Assembly: GCA_036272735.1 (NCBI GenBank)
Contig: DATAYF010000068.1
Span: 1-9,025 of the forward strand
Source of the DNA: DATAYF01 sp036272735
GTDB lineage: Bacteria; Chloroflexota; Ktedonobacteria; Ktedonobacterales; Ktedonobacteraceae
Direction of reading: 5' to 3'
Length of the DNA: 9,025 bases
Shown here piece after piece: positions 5,881 to 9,025 of the stretch. Below the pieces are notes generated by a model. The model saw only the letters and a list, made by a program, of their open reading frames with translations. It did not search any database and was not told the DNA's origin. Each line of letters opens with the position of its first letter. Within the stretch, counting starts at the first letter, position 1. The position numbers were made by a program, and so were the translations under genes.

Positions 5881-6867
5881 TTAGGGTTCGACGCATACCT
5901 TCAGACCCACGCCTTGTTTGTGGGCCTCCCACGCTTCATCGAACTGTTCCAGCGAGAAACGGTGGGTGACGATGTCCTCCCAATCGATGCGACCGGAGCA
6001 GAGCATGGCAATCGAGCGCTCCATCGTGAATGGATTGGTATAGGTGCTGCGTATCGTCAGTTCACGGCGATACACGTCATAGGGCTTGACGGGCACGACT
6101 GCGGCGGGATGCGCGACCCCAACCCACACCACGGTACCGCCCGGCCTGGCTGCTGTTATCGCCTGCTGCATGGTTTCCGGTCGTCCGACGCATTCCATGA
6201 CCACGTCGGCCTCTTCCAGTGGAACATCCTCGGGAGCCACAGACTCGACGCCAAACGTATTCAAGCGTCCGCGCCTGGCTACCTGTTGCTCGCTCACGAT
6301 GACGCGTGCCGCGCCACCGGCTATCAGCAGGATCGAGCAGAGCACGCCCATCGGACCACCACCCAGCACCAGCGCGGTCTGCCCCGTGCGCAATCCCGCC
6401 TGGTCGACGGCGTGCAGTGCGCAGGCCAGCGGCTCGGTCAAGGCGGCGGCGGGTGCGGCCAGGTCTTGCGGAATGAGGTACGCCTGCTCGGCGGGAAGTA
6501 GGGCGTATTGCGCCATACCACCGTCGCGCGTGACGCCAAGCGCCTGTGGCCGTATGCACAGGTGCGGGCGCGCACTGCGGCAATAATAGCAGGTATGGCA
6601 GGGGATATTGGGATCGACAACCACGCGGTCCCCGCTGCGGTACTGCTCAGCCCCCTCACCAACCTCAACCACAGTGCCCGTAAATTCGTGCCCTATCACC
6701 ACGTCAAGCTCTGCTCGTGGCTCCTCGCCAGCGGCAATATGCAGATCGGTGCCACACAGCCCCGACGCTTCAACGCGCACTTTGAGCTGTCCCGGCCCCG
6801 GCTTCGCAAGCTCGCGCTCTTCCAGGGTAAAGGCACCCGGCTGTTTCCAAACCACACTAGTACTCAT
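5881..6867 (-). CDS. Zinc-dependent medium-chain dehydrogenase (sorbitol/threonine/alcohol type)
   Basis: This 328-residue cytoplasmic MDR enzyme oxidises an alcohol or polyol using a nicotinamide cofactor. The N-terminal domain has catalytic zinc ligands C38 and H60-E61 within the GHEFTGTVVEVG signature (59-70), plus E145. The structural zinc site has four cysteines at 90, 93, 96 and 104. The Rossmann fold carries GGGPMG (169-174), and E193 at the end of the second strand favours NAD over NADP. These features match the sorbitol, threonine and butanediol dehydrogenase branch; the exact substrate cannot be read from sequence. AGGAG sits 10 bases before the ATG at 6867, and a TATAAT lies upstream at 6917-6922. 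It is transcribed alone, divergent from the truncated transporter remnant and convergent with the membrane protein gene, with the 57-bp palindrome past its 3' end. Confidence 0.92.
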   Translation of the reverse strand: MSTSVVWKQPGAFTLEERELAKPGPGQLKVRVEASGLCGTDLHIAAGEEPRAELDVVIGHEFTGTVVEVGEGAEQYRSGDRVVVDPNIPCHTCYYCRSARPHLCIRPQALGVTRDGGMAQYALLPAEQAYLIPQDLAAPAAALTEPLACALHAVDQAGLRTGQTALVLGGGPMGVLCSILLIAGGAARVIVSEQQVARRGRLNTFGVESVAPEDVPLEEADVVMECVGRPETMQQAITAARPGGTVVWVGVAHPAAVVPVKPYDVYRRELTIRSTYTNPFTMERSIAMLCSGRIDWEDIVTHRFSLEQFDEAWEAHKQGVGLKVCVEP

Positions 6868-6916
6868 TGTTCAATCGCTCCTCTCTCATTCTCAATATAT
6901 TTATTCATTTATGTAA

Positions 6917-6922
6917 ATTATA
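6917..6922 (-). promoter_or_regulatory. -10 box (TATAAT) likely serving the dehydrogenase gene
   Basis: A perfect TATAAT on the minus strand lies in an AT-rich spacer 50 bases before the dehydrogenase start. The position 17 bases further upstream reads CACTGC, which is a poor -35, so the promoter may need an activator or be a chance match. Confidence 0.35.
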
Positions 6923-6949
6923 AACCATCTGTTTAATGAGCAGTGAGGA

Positions 6950-7435
6950 GTGTGGTTGCCCTGCCCCAATCTGTGTTTTGCATTACTTCGTACGCTCAGT
7001 ATCGCGATGGCTATTGGTTCAATCGCAGCGACATTTATTGTTGGGCAAGTAAGCCACATGCCTAAACATGGTGTGCTGGCCTACGTAGCGATAGCCGTGG
7101 CGAGTGCCGCACAAGTTGTGATGGGTCTGCCGCAACCTCATGCTATCGCACCGGTGATTGCCTGTATCGCGACTGGTCTATTGGGTTTTGGGCTGGGAGC
7201 CTTCGGCATTATCTGGGTAACGTTAATGCAACAACTGGTACCCGAGGATATGCTAGGCAGAGTTTCGAGCATCGACCAACTAGGAGCATGGAGCCTGTTG
7301 CCAGTGGGCTTCCTGTTGGCCGGAATAATAACAGACCATGTTGGGACTGGACTAGTTTTCCTGATCGCTGGCGGTGCAAATCTTGTGCTAGCCGCGATTG
7401 CGCTGCTGGTGCCAGATATTCGCAACCTGGAATAA
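6950..7435 (+). pseudogene. 5'-truncated MFS transporter, C-terminal remnant
   Basis: The reading frame gives 161 residues with about five hydrophobic segments. It includes the MFS cytoplasmic-loop block LMQQLVPEDMLGRVSSID, followed by GAWSLLPVGFLLAGIITDHVG. This is the C-terminal part of the MFS drug/siderophore exporter type (MFS_3-like), normally about 400 residues with twelve spans. The upstream sequence becomes AT-rich, belongs to the dehydrogenase promoter and holds no transporter coding sequence in any frame, so the N-terminal half is missing rather than frameshifted. Possible starts are a GTG at 6950, which overlaps its own GAGGAG, and an ATG at 7007. The remaining frame is intact and ends at a TAA, so the truncation may be recent or a short product may be made. 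It is unlikely to transport by itself. Confidence 0.8.
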
Positions 7436-7478
7436 CAAATATCATCGTATTTTATTGAAGGCAATCATATGCAAAACA

Positions 7479-7530
7479 CCCCAATGGATGAGGTAATGGC
7501 TTGGCCAAACCATTACCTCATCCATTGGGG
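7479..7530. repeat. Perfect 21-bp inverted repeat between convergent genes
   Basis: The left arm is at 7479-7499, starting CCCCAATGGATGAGG. A 10-base loop (7500-7509) contains the self-complementary TTGGCCAA, and the exact reverse complement follows at 7510-7530. It sits between the transporter remnant (stop at 7435) and the convergent small gene (stop at 7552). No U-tract follows on either strand. A bidirectional transcript-end hairpin is the most likely role. Confidence 0.88.
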
Positions 7531-7551
7531 CCAATCGTACTATCAAGCATA

Positions 7552-7779
7552 TTAAGGAGGCTGCAAGTTCGGGCTTTGGGGGTCTATTGGCTCTACGGGT
7601 GAAACACCCGAGGAATGCCGCCCGGTCGCTTTAGCGGCAGGGCGTTTGGCTCTTCCCCTGGGGCCAACCTCGTAGCGCCCAGCCTCTTTCCCCTCTTGTC
7701 TGGCCTTTGACTCAGCCTTCCCCGTGCCTGGCTGATGGATAGGCTCGGCTGATACTTTCGGCTTTTCCTGCTTGTCCAT
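7552..7779 (-). CDS. Small basic, disordered protein, function unknown
   Basis: The product is 75 residues, starting MDKQEKPKVSAEPIHQPG and ending SPVEPIDPQSPNLQPP. It has no hydrophobic core and no Cys. Lys/Arg/Gly-rich residues 20-55 (GKAESKARQEGKEAGRYEVG, then RGRAKRP) are followed by a proline-rich acidic tail. I do not recognise a family. It is supported as a real gene by a strong ribosome site, GAGGAG 8 bases before the ATG at 7779. Low-complexity disorder is expected, and such small basic proteins may bind nucleic acid or a partner, but that is only a possibility. Longer in-frame starts exist at 7878 and 7809, but the upstream part has no matching ribosome site and looks like non-coding DNA. 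The gene converges on the transporter remnant with a 21-bp inverted repeat between them, and is divergent from the methyltransferase. Confidence 0.6.
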   Translation of the reverse strand: MDKQEKPKVSAEPIHQPGTGKAESKARQEGKEAGRYEVGPRGRAKRPAAKATGRHSSGVSPVEPIDPQSPNLQPP

Positions 7780-7938
7780 AATCGCTTCTCCTCGTCGATG
7801 AGCACGCATGTGTCTGAGCTTGTGCTGTGTTGTACAGTGGCACCTTATTGACACGCCACGCGTTGCAAAAGGTTGCATCCTTATGGGAATCCTTCAAAGG
7901 ACAGCCTCATCGTTGGTACAAGCGACAAGAACCGTCTG

Positions 7939-7947
7939 TGCTATAAT
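7939..7947 (+). promoter_or_regulatory. Extended -10 promoter for the methyltransferase gene
   Basis: TGC-TATAAT at 7939-7947 is a perfect extended -10 (TGnTATAAT), which can drive sigma-70-type transcription without a good -35. None is seen at the right distance: TTGGTA is 23 bases upstream. Transcription would begin near 7954, giving a leader of about 55 bases before the ATG at 8010. Confidence 0.6.
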
Positions 7948-8009
7948 CAAAACTGGCAATAGCTAATTCACGGTCCTCGCTCGACATAGCAGCACGAAAG
8001 GAGTCTATC

Positions 8010-8840
8010 ATGTCATCCACAGACGCGAATTATCTCCTGCACGATCAATACAAGGATGCTTCCAACCTGAATGCGCGCATTCAGCTTCATAAACGTTTTA
8101 GCCAGAACAAGGATAATTGGCAGCGCTGGGTCTTTGATCATATCCGGGCCGAGGCCGGGTCGCGTAGCCGCATGCTGGAACTGGGCAGCGGCCCCGGCCA
8201 ACTATGGGTCAATAACCTGGATCGCATTCCCGCTGATTGGGAGGTAACGCTCTCAGATTTCTCGTCTGGTATGGTCGAAGAAGAAAAACATCACCTGGGC
8301 ACGCTTCCGCATTTCTCATTTCAGATGATCGATATACAGGCCATCCCGTACGCTAACGAGAGTTTTGATGTCGTCATCGCCAACCACATGCTTTATCACG
8401 TACCGGACCTTACGCAGGCGCTATCTGAAATTAGTCGCGTGCTCAAGCCCGGCGGATATTTCTATGCCGCAACCAACGGCAAGAACCATATGCGCGAAGC
8501 TGATACGCTCCTGCAACAATTCATCCCCGCAGAAAACCGGCAGGATATAGATACCCACACCAATACCTCTTTCAGGTTGGAACAGGGTGCAGATCTGCTC
8601 ACACCTTATTTCGCCAATGTCACCCTACAGCCTTTCAAGGATGCGTTGCTCGTGACCGAGGCTGAGCCGCTGCTTGATTATATGCTCTCTGCAGGCCCCG
8701 TCAAACACCTGCTCACAGGTGAGAGGCTTGCAGCACTCCGTGAGCACATCCAGCGCGAAATTGATACGCACGGCCACCTGTATATTACGAAAGATACGGG
8801 ATTGTTCGAAGCAGCAAAATTAGCACAACAAGGTGATTAA
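8010..8840 (+). CDS. Class I SAM-dependent methyltransferase
   Basis: The protein is 276 residues, a Rossmann-type methyltransferase (Methyltransf_11/25 style). Motif I is LELGSGPGQLW (56-66, the SAM-binding glycine loop) and the acidic residue after strand 2 is D83 in LSDFS. D108 in MIDIQ contacts the adenine side. FDVVIANHMLYHVPD (119-133) is motif IV, and LKPGGYFYAATN (145-156) is the motif after it. The C-terminal 110 residues form the substrate side and carry no signature I can name, so the methyl acceptor is unknown. AAAGGAG lies 6 bases before the ATG, the best ribosome site in the window. The gene is monocistronic, behind an extended -10 promoter and followed by a bidirectional hairpin at 8858-8897. 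Confidence 0.9.
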   Translation: MSSTDANYLLHDQYKDASNLNARIQLHKRFSQNKDNWQRWVFDHIRAEAGSRSRMLELGSGPGQLWVNNLDRIPADWEVTLSDFSSGMVEEEKHHLGTLPHFSFQMIDIQAIPYANESFDVVIANHMLYHVPDLTQALSEISRVLKPGGYFYAATNGKNHMREADTLLQQFIPAENRQDIDTHTNTSFRLEQGADLLTPYFANVTLQPFKDALLVTEAEPLLDYMLSAGPVKHLLTGERLAALREHIQREIDTHGHLYITKDTGLFEAAKLAQQGD

Positions 8841-8857
8841 ATCCACTTGCAATAAAG

Positions 8858-8897
8858 AAGGCCCCTGTTCCAAGCAAATTACTTGAACAGGGGCCTT
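8858..8897. terminator. Bidirectional hairpin terminator after the methyltransferase
   Basis: AAGGCCCCTGTTC(C)AAG at 8858-8874, a 7-base loop (8875-8881) and CTTGAACAGGGGCCTT at 8882-8897 form a 16-bp stem with one bulged C. It begins 17 bases after the methyltransferase stop. The plus-strand exit (ATCATCAT) is poor in U. The minus-strand exit (CTTTATTGC) is better, so it may also stop transcription arriving from the right edge. Confidence 0.7.
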
Positions 8898-8922
8898 ATC
8901 ATCATACAGGTGAAATCCATAG

Positions 8923-9025
8923 TCAGATACCCCATGCGTTCACGCAGGGGCTTGTATCTGGCCTCGGCCGCAGCTCTGGTCTCCCTTGCGGAATGCCAGC
9001 TTTGGTTTCACTGACCGATACATCA
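8923..9025 (-). CDS. Possible C-terminal tail of an IS200/IS605-type TnpB, partial
   Basis: The minus-strand frame from 9024 to the TGA at 8923-8925 encodes 33 residues, beginning DVSVSETKAG, with a Pro/Arg-rich stretch and ending DTSPCVNAWGI. No catalytic motif is visible because the body of the gene lies outside the window. The call rests on context: TnpB proteins end in a variable Pro/Arg-rich tail whose codons double as the element's right-end RNA structure, and this tail overlaps a strong hairpin at 8924-8960. Another protein with an unrelated tail, or non-coding DNA that happens to be open, are the alternatives. Confidence 0.4.
   Translation of the reverse strand, partial: DVSVSETKAGIPQGRPELRPRPDTSPCVNAWGI
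8924..8960 (-). mobile_element. Hairpin resembling an IS200/IS605 right end or omega-RNA scaffold
   Basis: Outer arms CAGATAC (8924-8930) and GTATCTG (8954-8960) enclose CCC/GGG pairs. A bulge and a 5-bp inner stem TGCGT-TC-ACGCA (8935-8946) follow, giving about 15 pairs in 37 bases. Subterminal imperfect hairpins of this type near the stop of tnpB are characteristic of IS200/IS605 right ends and of the 3' part of omega-RNA. The element boundary would lie a few tens of bases to the left, possibly near the TTTCAC on the minus strand (plus 8910-8915), but I cannot fix it. The hairpin is certain; its identity is inferred. Confidence 0.4.

Noticed and set aside
7780..7878. Longer start for the small basic protein
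   Set aside because: The upstream 33 codons lack a ribosome site, while GAGGAG sits exactly before the ATG at 7779.
7820..7880. ECF-sigma-like promoter (AACC then TGTC on the minus strand) for the small gene
   Set aside because: The match is short, the spacing can be adjusted to fit, and no sigma or anti-sigma gene is nearby.

Overview
The window looks like a chromosomal segment of a soil-type Chloroflexota bacterium, most likely class Ktedonobacteria. This is inferred from gene style: a zinc-ribbon/proline-rich/single-membrane-span protein of a type common there, moderate GC content, and loosely packed mostly monocistronic genes. It is not based on a marker gene. No rRNA, tRNA or CRISPR array is visible.

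Layout, left to right. Positions 1-159 (minus) hold the 5' end of gcvT, the aminomethyltransferase of the glycine cleavage system, which runs out of the window. A spacer with a 15-bp perfect inverted repeat separates it from a minus-strand zinc-ribbon membrane-anchored protein (322-1677, TTG start) with its own promoter and an overlapping dyad. A GH13 alpha-glucosidase (1939-3537, plus) converges on a PLP-dependent glutamate decarboxylase (about 3534-4958, minus), and their stop codons overlap by 4 bp. Divergent from the decarboxylase is a 171-residue multi-span membrane protein with a Gly-Cys-Pro-Thr-Cys motif (5155-5670, plus). It converges on a zinc-dependent medium-chain alcohol/sorbitol/threonine-type dehydrogenase (5881-6867, minus), with a 57-bp near-complete palindrome between them. 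Next are a 5'-truncated MFS transporter remnant (6950-7435, plus), a small basic disordered protein (7552-7779, minus), and a class I SAM methyltransferase (8010-8840, plus) with an extended -10 promoter. The right edge carries what may be the C-terminal tail and right-end hairpin of an IS200/IS605-type tnpB element (8923-9025, minus).

The genes do not form one pathway. They are separate metabolic units: glycine cleavage, oligosaccharide hydrolysis, glutamate to GABA conversion, polyol or alcohol oxidation, and a methyltransferase. The strongest unexplained structure is non-coding. Nearly every gene 3' end is followed by a long, mostly perfect inverted repeat of unrelated sequence, with little or no U-tract. 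The exception is the GH13/decarboxylase pair, whose ends overlap. The other points of interest are the possible tnpB/omega-RNA end, the cysteine-bearing membrane protein beside the decarboxylase, and the dyad over the zinc-ribbon gene promoter.
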